A DNA stretch of 5,981 nucleotides from Propionibacteriaceae bacterium (lineage in GTDB: Bacteria > Actinomycetota > Actinomycetes > Propionibacteriales > Propionibacteriaceae): the NCBI GenBank assembly GCA_031260385.1, contig JAIRKB010000166.1:1-5981 (forward strand), written 5' to 3'. Made by a program: the position numbers and the translations under genes. This document shows positions 1 to 5,646 of the stretch, piece by piece (the stretch's first letter is position 1; each line of letters begins with the position of its first letter). The notes under the pieces are model-generated. The model saw only the letters and a list, made by a program, of their open reading frames with translations. It was not told where the DNA came from and ran no database searches.

Positions 1-550
1 CCGCTTCGATCAGCTCTTCGTCGGCAAAACCCCGCGTCCGCAGATAGCCCGCTAGTTCGCGACCACTGCGGGGAGCAAAACCGACCCCAAACCGGGCCGC
101 TGCTTCGCCAGCAAACCCGCGTTCGGTCAAGAAGGCGCGGCCCGCTTCACCATCGCGCCCACCGAGGGCATCGGCGAAAAACTCCGCTGCGATCCCATTG
201 GCCTCCAACAGGCGCAGCCGGGAGATCCCAGTCGGTTTCGCTTCGTCGGTGTAGCGCAGCTGGATGCCATACTTATCAGCCAAGAACTCGACGGCCTCGC
301 GGAAGGACAGGTTCGAAATCTCCTGGAGAAAGTTGACCGTGTCGCCACCCTTGCCGCAGCCGAAGCAATAGTAGAGACCGCGAGCGGGAGTGACCTGGAA
401 ACTAGGGGTTTTCTCGTCGTGAAAAGGGCATATCCCCTTCAAAGTCCCGGCTCCGGACGGCTTGAGGTTGACATAGGCGGTGACCACATCATCGATCCGC
501 GCTCGGGAGCGTACCTCCTCGAGATCGTCGGTGTTGATGAAACCAGCCAT
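1..550 (-). CDS. dnaG: DNA primase DnaG, N-terminal part (runs off left edge)
   Basis: Primase makes the short RNA primers for lagging-strand replication and is recruited by the DnaB helicase. Read on the minus strand from ATG 550-548, the first 183 residues are visible. They begin MAGFINTDDLEEVRSRARID, a typical DnaG start. The CHC2 zinc-binding domain is complete: CPFHDEKTPSF at residues 41-51 and YCFGCGKGGD at 61-70, giving zinc ligands C41, H44, C62 and C65. The start of the linker to the TOPRIM catalytic core follows (FLTERGFAGEAAARFGVGFA near 140-159). Bacterial DnaG is about 600 residues, so TOPRIM and the helicase-binding C-terminus lie outside the window. No Shine-Dalgarno precedes the ATG, but a -10-like hexamer sits where leaderless transcription would need it. 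The gene is divergent from the sigma-like gene. Confidence 0.96.
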   Translation of the reverse strand, partial: MAGFINTDDLEEVRSRARIDDVVTAYVNLKPSGAGTLKGICPFHDEKTPSFQVTPARGLYYCFGCGKGGDTVNFLQEISNLSFREAVEFLADKYGIQLRYTDEAKPTGISRLRLLEANGIAAEFFADALGGRDGEAGRAFLTERGFAGEAAARFGVGFAPRSGRELAGYLRTRGFADEELIEA

Positions 551-556
551 AGGTAG

Positions 557-585
557 AGTCTACGCGAGAGGTTATCCCCAAAATC
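557..585 (-). promoter_or_regulatory. Putative leaderless promoter of dnaG
   Basis: On the minus strand the hexamer TAGACT (562-557, a TANNNT -10) ends exactly 6 nt before the dnaG ATG, which would put +1 on the A of the start codon. The -35 position at a 17-nt spacer (585-580) reads GATTTT, a poor match. No purine-rich ribosome site lies between 551 and 575. Leaderless mRNAs are common in actinobacteria; that this promoter is one of them is inference. Confidence 0.45.
572..580 (+). promoter_or_regulatory. DnaA-box-like site 1
   Basis: TTATCCCCA differs by one base from the DnaA box TTATCCACA. It overlaps the spacer and -30 region of the putative dnaG promoter, so bound DnaA could repress primase transcription. 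A one-mismatch 9-mer can occur by chance; the partner site at 617-625 raises its interest. Confidence 0.4.
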
Positions 586-616
586 TAGTGTTGTCGCGAT
601 GTTGCTCGACAAACTC

Positions 617-625
617 TGTGGATAG
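617..625 (-). promoter_or_regulatory. DnaA-box-like site 2
   Basis: TGTGGATAG on the plus strand reads CTATCCACA on the minus strand, one mismatch from TTATCCACA at the first base. It is inverted relative to the site at 572-580, about 45 bp away, and lies just upstream of the sigma-like gene. Confidence 0.4.
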
Positions 626-661
626 GTGACCATCCGGGGTCAATCGACGGCATTAGTGAGT

Positions 662-1303
662 ATGAACACTTTGCAACGCGAACATGAGACGATCCTCGCT
701 AAGCGGATCGAAGCCGGTCTACTGGCCCAGGACCTACTCGACCACCCCACCGATACCGTTTCGGCCACAGCCAGCCCAGCCGAATTGAAAACCCTCGTTG
801 AGGAAGGCCGGGCCGCCAAAGAGGAGCTCGTCATCGCTCACCTCGGCTTAGCCCGGGTTGTCGCCGCCGACGCCGCTCGTCTTCGGCGGGGCAACTTCCC
901 CGATCTGTTCCAAGAATGCTGTCTCGGCTTACAGCAAGCAGTGATGAGCTATGACTGGCGGAAAGGCGCGTTCGGTCCGTACGCTGGAATGTGGATCCGC
1001 GCTAGTGTCAAGCGTCAGCGCCCACCCGGTTGGGTCAGCCTCGACGGGCTCGAAGTCGAGGATCGCAGCGCTAGTCGTCGCCAAGAGGACTGTGTCAACC
1101 AAGCCGGTCTAGCGCGCGTCCTCGAGCTGATCCCCGATCGTCAGCGCCGAGTGCTCAAGCTCCGCTGCGGTTGGGAGGGACCAAGTAGGACCCTCAAAGG
1201 CGTCGCCAGCGAGCTTGGCACAACCATTGCCAAGGTCCGCTTGCTCGAACGCCAGGGCATCGCCTCGATGCGAGCGCACTGGCTGATGACCGAGGCGGCG
1301 TGA
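662..1303 (+). CDS. Reduced sigma-70 family protein lacking region 3
   Basis: This 213-residue protein is clearly derived from a housekeeping actinobacterial sigma factor (HrdB/SigA type). Region 1.2 is at residues 4-26 (ILAKRIEAGLLAQDLL). Region 2 is at about 50-118, including AKEELVIAHLGLARVV, LFQECCLGLQQAV, DWRKGAFGPYAGMWIR. Region 4 is at about 150-205 (LELIPDRQRRVLKLRCGW, then the helix-turn-helix TLKGVASELGTTIAKVRLLE). Sequence passes almost directly from the end of region 2 (SVKRQRPPGW) to the region 3.2 remnant VSLDGLEVED (125-134), so about 60 residues of region 3 are absent. The paired tryptophans of region 2.4 are Met-Trp (110-111), and several DNA-reading residues of region 4.2 are changed. 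It probably binds core RNA polymerase with altered promoter choice. ATG 662 is preferred because the sigma homology starts just after it; GTG 656 and GTG 626 are in frame, and none has a good ribosome site. It is divergent from dnaG. Confidence 0.85.
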   Translation: MNTLQREHETILAKRIEAGLLAQDLLDHPTDTVSATASPAELKTLVEEGRAAKEELVIAHLGLARVVAADAARLRRGNFPDLFQECCLGLQQAVMSYDWRKGAFGPYAGMWIRASVKRQRPPGWVSLDGLEVEDRSASRRQEDCVNQAGLARVLELIPDRQRRVLKLRCGWEGPSRTLKGVASELGTTIAKVRLLERQGIASMRAHWLMTEAA

Positions 1304-1344
1304 AGTCCCGCGCTCGACCTGCATTACGCTAATATTAAGCCCGG

Positions 1345-1369
1345 GTTGCCGGTCGGCGGCGACCGGAAC
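1345..1369 (+). other. Stable hairpin just ahead of the tig ribosome site
   Basis: CCGGTCG (1349-1355) and CGACCGG (1360-1366) form a perfect 7-bp stem closing the loop GCGG. GTT 1345-1347 and AAC 1367-1369 extend it by three pairs with G1348 bulged. It ends 5 nt before the tig Shine-Dalgarno and has no T-tract, so a 5'-leader structure fits better than an intrinsic terminator of the sigma gene. Upstream, the A+T-rich patch GCTAATATTAAG (1328-1339) could hold the tig -10, but I find no convincing -35. Confidence 0.5.
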
Positions 1370-1374
1370 AGTTC

Positions 1375-1379
1375 AGGAG
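1375..1379 (+). promoter_or_regulatory. Ribosome binding site that fixes the TTG start of tig
   Basis: AGGAG lies 6 nt before TTG 1386. The resulting N-terminus MPSTVEKLSTTRAKLTIEVP matches the usual start of actinobacterial trigger factors, so the rare TTG codon is accepted as the initiator. Confidence 0.75.
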
Positions 1380-1385
1380 TCTGCT

Positions 1386-2735
1386 TTGCCTAGCACAGTC
1401 GAAAAGCTCAGTACCACCCGCGCCAAACTCACTATCGAGGTGCCGTTTGCCGACCTCAAACCGGCGATCGAGAAGGCCTATCGGGAGTTGGCCTCTCAGA
1501 TCTCAATCCCCGGCTTTCGCAAGGGACATGTCCCTTCGGCGATGATTGACGCCCGGGTTGGGCGCGATACCGTGCTTGGGGAAGCGATCAACGCCGTTAT
1601 CCCGAAGGTTTACGCCGAAGCGATGGAAGCCAATGAGCTCATGCCGCTCGGGCGTCCCGAGATCGAGATCACCAAGCTGGTCGATGGCGAAGCGGTGGAG
1701 TGTGTGGTCGAGATCGACATCGTGCCCGAGTTCGAACTACCCGACTTTTCGAAGATTGCCGTCAGCGTGGAGACCCTGGCTGATGGCACCAATCTGGTAG
1801 ACGAGCGGATGGAGATCCTGCGGGAACGCTTCGCTCAAACCAGCGCTGTTGATCGCCCCGCCCAAACCGGTGACATGCTGATCATTAACCTGGCAGCGAG
1901 CCAGGACGGCGTCGCTCTAGAAGAAGCAATGGCGGAGGGGATGACCTACGTCATCGGTTCTGGCGACATGATTGATGGTTTGGACGAGGCGGTAATTGGC
2001 TGTGTCGCCGGTGACGAGCGCCAGTTCGAGACCACCTTAGTTGGCGGTGGTCGCGAAGGTGAAGCCGCCGAGGTTACCGTACGAGTGGTCGCGGTCTCCG
2101 AGCGAACCCTGCCGACTCTTGACGATGAATTCGCTCAAATGGTCTCCCAATTCGACACCATCGAAGAAATGAAACAGGATCTGCAAACCGGCGCGGCCCG
2201 GGAGGCCTTGGTCGGTCAGATCCGCCAGGCTCGCGATCGGGTGCTCGATGCGGTCCTCGACCTGACTGGCTTCGATGTTCCGGCCACCTTGGTTGATGCC
2301 GAGGTCGCCTCCCGTACGGCCCAAATGCAAGAGCAACTCCAGGCCGCTGGCTACACGATGGAGGATTACCTCGCTCGGATGGGTGACCCAACGATCACCA
2401 CCCAAGCGGAGTTGGAAGCCGATACCCACCGCCTGGTGGAGCGCGGCTTGCGCACAGAAATCATCTTGACCCGTGTGGCTGAGGTGCAGAAGATTCCGGT
2501 TGATCAGCATGACCTGACGGCTTTCATCTACCAGAAAGCCCAGGAGACCGGCTCTAGCCCCGATCAGGTGATTGAGCATATGCGCGAGCACGATCATCTC
2601 CAAGAATGGATGGCCCAGATCCGGCAATCGAAGGCTCTCGATGTCATGGCGATGACCGCCAAGGTCACCGATGAGTCTGGAGCTAAGGTCGATATCAAGG
2701 CGATTTTGGCTCGCCCGATCGTCGAAGAGGACTGA
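1386..2735 (+). CDS. tig: Trigger factor (ribosome-associated chaperone and peptidyl-prolyl isomerase)
   Basis: Trigger factor docks beside the ribosome exit tunnel, shields nascent chains and catalyses proline cis-trans isomerisation. The 449-residue length is normal. The ribosome-binding domain covers residues 1 to about 115 with the L23-docking signature GFRKGHVP at 43-50. The FKBP-like isomerase domain is at about 160-240 (TGDMLIINLAASQDG, then IGSGDMIDGLDEAVIG at 190-205). The helical arm and substrate-cradle domain follows, beginning LPTLDDEFAQMVSQFDT at about 242-258. The start is TTG with AGGAG 6 nt upstream; no closer ATG gives the conserved N-terminus. It heads the tig-clpP1-clpP2-clpX series, with 60 nt to clpP1, so the protease genes may be read through from tig as well as from their own promoter. 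Nothing in the frame is broken. Confidence 0.97.
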   Translation: MPSTVEKLSTTRAKLTIEVPFADLKPAIEKAYRELASQISIPGFRKGHVPSAMIDARVGRDTVLGEAINAVIPKVYAEAMEANELMPLGRPEIEITKLVDGEAVECVVEIDIVPEFELPDFSKIAVSVETLADGTNLVDERMEILRERFAQTSAVDRPAQTGDMLIINLAASQDGVALEEAMAEGMTYVIGSGDMIDGLDEAVIGCVAGDERQFETTLVGGGREGEAAEVTVRVVAVSERTLPTLDDEFAQMVSQFDTIEEMKQDLQTGAAREALVGQIRQARDRVLDAVLDLTGFDVPATLVDAEVASRTAQMQEQLQAAGYTMEDYLARMGDPTITTQAELEADTHRLVERGLRTEIILTRVAEVQKIPVDQHDLTAFIYQKAQETGSSPDQVIEHMREHDHLQEWMAQIRQSKALDVMAMTAKVTDESGAKVDIKAILARPIVEED

Positions 2736-2749
2736 CGCTTTTAGCGAAC
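2736..2749 (+). promoter_or_regulatory. ClgR-operator-like box upstream of clpP1
   Basis: Directly after the tig stop the sequence reads CGC TTTTA GCG AAC. The CGC-N5-GCG core with an A/T-rich right flank matches the motif I recall for ClgR, the activator of clpP1P2 in Corynebacterium, Streptomyces and Mycobacterium. One of the better conserved spacer positions (A in the middle) is T here. A weak -10 candidate, TACTAG at 2778-2783, would place the box near -48, a plausible activator position. The -35 is poor, which suits activation. Function is inferred from position and motif only. Confidence 0.45.
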
Positions 2750-2795
2750 ACGCGGTCTGGGACTCCGGTTTTGGGCCTACTAGCGGGTAACCTTC

Positions 2796-3425
2796 GTGAG
2801 CGTGAAACAAATTTCAGGCTTACACCCGCAGATGGGCCTGCCAGCAGGTTCGGGCAATATGACCGACGCTGTCTACCAAGCCCTGCTCGCGAACCGGATT
2901 ATCTTCCTTGGCTCGGAGGTGCGCGACGAGAACGCTAACGCGATCTGCGCCCAGATGCTCTTGCTCAACGCCGAAGACCCGAACCGCGATATCTTCCTTT
3001 ACATCAACTCGCCCGGGGGGTCAGTCGACTCCGGCATGGCGATCTTCGACACCATGCAATGGATCTCCAATGATGTCGCCACTGTCGCCATCGGCTTGGC
3101 CGCTTCGATGGGACAGTTCCTCTTATCGGCGGGGGCTCCGGGGAAGCGCTACGCACTGCCGCATAGCCGGATCATGATGCACCAACCGTCCGGGGGGCTA
3201 GGGGGCACCGCTTCTGATATTCGGATCCAAGCCGAACAATCGGTTCACATCAAGAAGACGATGTGCCAGTTGATCGCCTCGCATACCGGTCAAACCGTGG
3301 AGCAGATTGAGACCGACTCTGATCGTGACCGCTGGTTCACCGCTGAGGAGGCTCAGGCCTATGGGTTCATCGATCACGTTTTCGAGCGGGCCAGCCAGAT
3401 CATCACCGATTCGCCGAATAGCTGA
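2796..3425 (+). CDS. clpP1: ATP-dependent Clp protease proteolytic subunit ClpP1
   Basis: This serine protease subunit forms a heptameric ring that, in actinobacteria, pairs with a ClpP2 ring to make the active barrel fed by ClpX or ClpC. The 209-residue protein has the complete triad: Ser104 in GLAASMGQFLL, His129 in RIMMHQPSGG and Asp178 in DSDRDRW. The spacings of 25 and 49 residues are as in standard ClpP. The oxyanion glycines are in INSPGGSVDSGMA (70-82). The handle reads ASDIRIQAEQ, as in ClpP1 rather than ClpP2. GTG 2796 is used as the start, with only a weak GGGT 7 nt upstream. GTG 2802, ATG 2832 and ATG 2859 are alternatives, and the N-terminal 20 or so residues are probably propeptide. 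It is followed after 10 nt by clpP2. Confidence 0.95.
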   Translation: MSVKQISGLHPQMGLPAGSGNMTDAVYQALLANRIIFLGSEVRDENANAICAQMLLLNAEDPNRDIFLYINSPGGSVDSGMAIFDTMQWISNDVATVAIGLAASMGQFLLSAGAPGKRYALPHSRIMMHQPSGGLGGTASDIRIQAEQSVHIKKTMCQLIASHTGQTVEQIETDSDRDRWFTAEEAQAYGFIDHVFERASQIITDSPNS

Positions 3426-3430
3426 AGGAG
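3426..3430 (+). promoter_or_regulatory. Ribosome binding site that fixes the clpP2 start
   Basis: AGGAG directly after the clpP1 stop codon, 5 nt before ATG 3436. It shows that the in-frame extension back to 3307, which overlaps clpP1, is not translated as part of ClpP2. Confidence 0.8.
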
Positions 3431-3435
3431 TCAAC

Positions 3436-4041
3436 ATGGATATCCGGGCTGAATACTACATTCCCCAATGGGAAGAGCGGACGTCATACGGGGTGCGTCG
3501 CGTCGATCCCTACACCAAGCTCTTCGAAGAAAGAATCATCTTCTTAGGCACACCGATCTCTGATGACATCGCCAACGCCGTGATGGCCCAGCTGCTCTGC
3601 CTCCAGTCAATGGATGCCGAGCGTCAAATCAGTATCTACATCAACTCTCCTGGCGGTTCCTTCACCGCCCTGACCGCGATCTACGACACGATGCGGTTCG
3701 TGAAGCCGGATATTCAGACGGTCTGCTTGGGTCAAGCTGCCTCCGCTGCGGCCGTACTCTTAGCGGCTGGTACGAAAGGCAAACGCCTCGCCTTGCCCAA
3801 CTCCCGGATCCTGATCCACCAACCAGCGATCTCAGGCGAAGGGTCGTACGGCCAATCCTCCGACCTGGAAATCCAAGCCAAAGAGATCATGCGGATCCGC
3901 TCCCTGATGGAATCGATGCTGGCCACCGATACCGGTCAAGATCTTGAGCAGATCTCGCGTGATATTGAGCGCGACAAGTATCTCACCGCCGAAGAAGCCA
4001 AGGAATATGGCATCATCGACGAGATTTTGAGTGGGGAGTGA
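3436..4041 (+). CDS. clpP2: ATP-dependent Clp protease proteolytic subunit ClpP2
   Basis: This is the second ClpP paralogue, partner of ClpP1 in the mixed tetradecamer; in mycobacteria ClpX docks on the ClpP2 face. The 201-residue protein begins MDIRAEYYIPQWEERTSYGV. The triad is Ser103 in GQAASAAAVLL, His128 in RILIHQP and Asp180 in RDIERDK. The oxyanion segment is INSPGGSFTA (69-78). The Ala-rich stretch after the serine and the handle SSDLEIQAKEI are ClpP2 features. The His-Asp spacing is 52, one residue longer than I recall for mycobacterial ClpP2, with the extra residue in the GEGSYGQ part of the handle. It is separated by 3 nt from clpX, and its stop overlaps the clpX ribosome site, which points to translational coupling. 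Confidence 0.96.
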   Translation: MDIRAEYYIPQWEERTSYGVRRVDPYTKLFEERIIFLGTPISDDIANAVMAQLLCLQSMDAERQISIYINSPGGSFTALTAIYDTMRFVKPDIQTVCLGQAASAAAVLLAAGTKGKRLALPNSRILIHQPAISGEGSYGQSSDLEIQAKEIMRIRSLMESMLATDTGQDLEQISRDIERDKYLTAEEAKEYGIIDEILSGE

Positions 4042-4044
4042 ACC

Positions 4045-5322
4045 ATGCCACGGTTAGGGGAGTCCAGCGAGCTGCTGAAATGCTCGTTTTGCGGTAAGAG
4101 CCAAAAGCAGGTCCGCAAGCTGATTGCCGGGCCTGGGGTCTATATCTGCGACGAGTGCATTGATCTGTGCAATGAGATCATTGACGAGGAGTTGTCTGGG
4201 ACCACCCCGACCGAGGCGGCCGACGCCCTACCCAAACCCGAGCAGATTCACGCCTTCCTTGATGAATATGTCATCGGGCAAAGCTTCGCTAAGAAGGCCT
4301 TGTCAGTGGCGGTTTACAATCACTATAAGCGGGTCCATCTTGATGTACGGGGGCCGGGTTCCCATGAGAAGGTCGAGCTAGCGAAGTCCAATATCTTGCT
4401 GATGGGACCGACCGGCTGTGGCAAGACCTATCTAGCCCAGACCCTCGCTCGGATGCTCAACGTGCCTTTCGCGATGGCCGATGCCACCGCCTTGACCGAA
4501 GCCGGTTATGTTGGCGAGGACGTCGAGAATATTCTGCTGAAACTGCTTCAGGCTGCGGATTACGATGTCAAGAAGGCCGAAATGGGGATCATCTATATCG
4601 ACGAGATCGATAAGGTGGCCCGCAAGGCCGAGAATCCATCCCTGACTCGCGATGTCTCGGGTGAGGGGGTTCAGCAGGCCTTGCTGAAGATCCTGGAAGG
4701 TACGACCGCTTCGGTGCCCCCCCAAGGTGGGCGCAAGCACCCCCATCAGGACTACATTCAGGTTAATACCAATAACATTCTGTTCATCGTCGGCGGGGCC
4801 TTCTCCGGGCTTGAAGACATTGTCGCTTCGCGTCTGGGGAAGAATCCTCTAGGTTTCACCAAGAACAAGGCTGCCGCCAAGATCACCAAGGATGAGCTTT
4901 TCCGTCATGTTCGCCCCGAGGATCTTCATGCTTATGGTCTGATTCCGGAGTTTATCGGTCGCTTGCCGATGATCGCCGCCGTCGAAGGTCTCGATCGCGA
5001 AGCCCTGATCCGGATCCTAGTCGAACCAAAGAATGCGCTGTTAAAGCAATTCCACAGACTCTTCGATCTCGATGGGGTGGATCTCCACTTCACCGATGAC
5101 GCGGTCTCTGCCATTGCCGACCAAGCCTTAGAGCGCGGCATCGGGGCTCGTGGCCTGAGGGCGATCGTCGAGGAGACCCTGCTAGATGTGATGTTCGAGG
5201 TTCCAAGTCGCGATGAAGTCGCCAAGGTCGTCGTCGAAGCCGACGCCATCCGCGGTCTCGCGCCGGTAAACCTCATCCCCAAAGCCAAACTGGTTTCCTC
5301 CCAGCCCGCCAAAGCCGCCTAA
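4045..5322 (+). CDS. clpX: ATP-dependent Clp protease ATP-binding subunit ClpX
   Basis: ClpX is a hexameric AAA+ unfoldase that recognises tagged substrates and threads them into ClpP1P2. The 425-residue protein is full length. The N-terminal zinc domain has C13, C16, C35 and C38 (KCSFCGK, YICDEC). Walker A is GPTGCGKT (121-128), the pore loop GYVGED (154-159) and Walker B IIYIDEID (182-189). The RKH pore loop is near 230-232, the LGF ClpP-docking tripeptide at 269-271, the arginine finger in PEFIGRLP (301-308) and sensor 2 in GARGLR (367-372). All catalytic parts are intact. GGGGAG at 4033-4038, 6 nt before the ATG, overlaps the end of clpP2. It is the last gene of the series and is followed 10 nt later by a terminator-like hairpin. 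Confidence 0.98.
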   Translation: MPRLGESSELLKCSFCGKSQKQVRKLIAGPGVYICDECIDLCNEIIDEELSGTTPTEAADALPKPEQIHAFLDEYVIGQSFAKKALSVAVYNHYKRVHLDVRGPGSHEKVELAKSNILLMGPTGCGKTYLAQTLARMLNVPFAMADATALTEAGYVGEDVENILLKLLQAADYDVKKAEMGIIYIDEIDKVARKAENPSLTRDVSGEGVQQALLKILEGTTASVPPQGGRKHPHQDYIQVNTNNILFIVGGAFSGLEDIVASRLGKNPLGFTKNKAAAKITKDELFRHVRPEDLHAYGLIPEFIGRLPMIAAVEGLDREALIRILVEPKNALLKQFHRLFDLDGVDLHFTDDAVSAIADQALERGIGARGLRAIVEETLLDVMFEVPSRDEVAKVVVEADAIRGLAPVNLIPKAKLVSSQPAKAA

Positions 5323-5332
5323 CCTAGTTTTG

Positions 5333-5362
5333 CGCCGCTAGCCAGGGGAGTGGCTAGCGGCG
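5333..5362 (+). terminator. Terminator-like hairpin after clpX
   Basis: CGCCGCTAGCCA (5333-5344) and TGGCTAGCGGCG (5351-5362) form a perfect 12-bp stem around the loop GGGGAG. It starts 10 nt after the clpX stop. The tail TTACTAGTT is only moderately T-rich, so it may work as a weak terminator or as a 3'-end stabiliser. Confidence 0.7.
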
Positions 5363-5399
5363 TTACTAGTTGCCCCCCGAATAAATGTCGTAGTGCCGA

Positions 5400-5412
5400 A
5401 GCCTGGATAAGC
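5400..5412 (+). repeat. 13-bp direct repeat, copy 1
   Basis: AGCCTGGATAAGC, identical to 5491-5503 and offset by 91 bp. The flanks differ and this copy does not fold into the compact hairpin of copy 2; the downstream CTTGGA (5417-5422) and TCCAAG (5445-5450) could pair instead. Confidence 0.8.
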
Positions 5413-5433
5413 CGTACTTGGAACCTGCGGTGC

Positions 5434-5460
5434 CGTGCTAGGCATCCAAGATGCCGCACG
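5434..5460 (+). other. Bulged inverted repeat
   Basis: CGTGC (5434-5438) and GGCATC (5441-5446) pair with GATGCC (5450-5455) and GCACG (5456-5460), giving 11 bp with a TA bulge and a CAA triloop. No T-tract follows, so it is not an intrinsic terminator. Confidence 0.7.
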
Positions 5461-5490
5461 CTGGCGTGTACACTTACGCAAAGCTCGCGT

Positions 5491-5519
5491 AGCCTGGATA
5501 AGCGCCAGCGCCATCCGGG
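5491..5519 (+). repeat. REP-like palindromic element containing repeat copy 2
   Basis: AGCCTGGATAAGC (5491-5503) opens a hairpin: CCTGGAT (5493-5499) pairs with ATCCGGG (5513-5519, one G-T pair), then AA opposite a single C, then GCG/CGC with loop CCAG. On the minus strand it reads CCGGATGGCGCT followed by GGCGCTTATCCAGGCTACG. This resembles enterobacterial REP units, which run from GATG through CTTATC to GGCCTAC. The likeness is by recall; genome copy number is unknown. Confidence 0.5.
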
Positions 5520-5579
5520 AATGGTGACTGTTCTTTACCGGGGGGCTGGACACCGATATTGCTGTGCAGAAGACGTTTC

Positions 5580-5613
5580 GCGCCGCGATCCCTGCGGGAT
5601 CTTATCGCGGCGC
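5580..5613 (+). other. Nested inverted repeat with TGC triloop
   Basis: GCGCCGCGAT (5580-5589) is the exact inverted complement of ATCGCGGCGC (5604-5613). Inside, GATCCC (5587-5592) pairs with GGGATC (5596-5601) around TGC. The shared GAT at 5587-5589 can pair with either ATC, so two slipped forms exist, each with a 5-nt bulge on the 3' side. Confidence 0.7.
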
Positions 5614-5632
5614 TCGGACTCGCGCCGAAAAC

Positions 5633-5645
5633 GGCACTGCGTGCC
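5633..5645 (+). other. Small hairpin with TGC triloop
   Basis: GGCAC (5633-5637), loop TGC, GTGCC (5641-5645). It lies 1 nt before the final terminator hairpin and shares its loop sequence. Confidence 0.6.
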
Positions 5646-5646
5646 T

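Noticed and set aside
2037..2810. 257-codon minus-strand frame across the second half of tig
   Set aside because: It is antisense to a complete trigger factor, shows no recognisable domain and has no ribosome site; it is a by-product of codon bias.
3307..3435. In-frame upstream extension of clpP2 overlapping clpP1
   Set aside because: The extension encodes out-of-frame ClpP1 sequence; AGGAG at 3426-3430 and the conserved ClpP2 N-terminus fix ATG 3436.
4932..5312. 126-codon minus-strand frame inside clpX
   Set aside because: It mirrors intact ClpX coding sequence, is Ser/Arg/Thr-rich and has no supporting signal.
1428..5322. Search for frameshifts or premature stops in tig, clpP1, clpP2 and clpX
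   Set aside because: All four genes have normal lengths and intact catalytic or signature motifs; no break was found.
5402..5410. Possible DnaA boxes in the repeat (minus strand TTATCCAGG)
   Set aside because: Two mismatches from the consensus at the conserved 3' end; both copies are better explained as parts of the repeat element.
5338..5553. 71-codon minus-strand frame downstream of clpX
   Set aside because: It starts at GTG without a ribosome site, runs through several hairpins and a direct repeat, and has no protein-like pattern.
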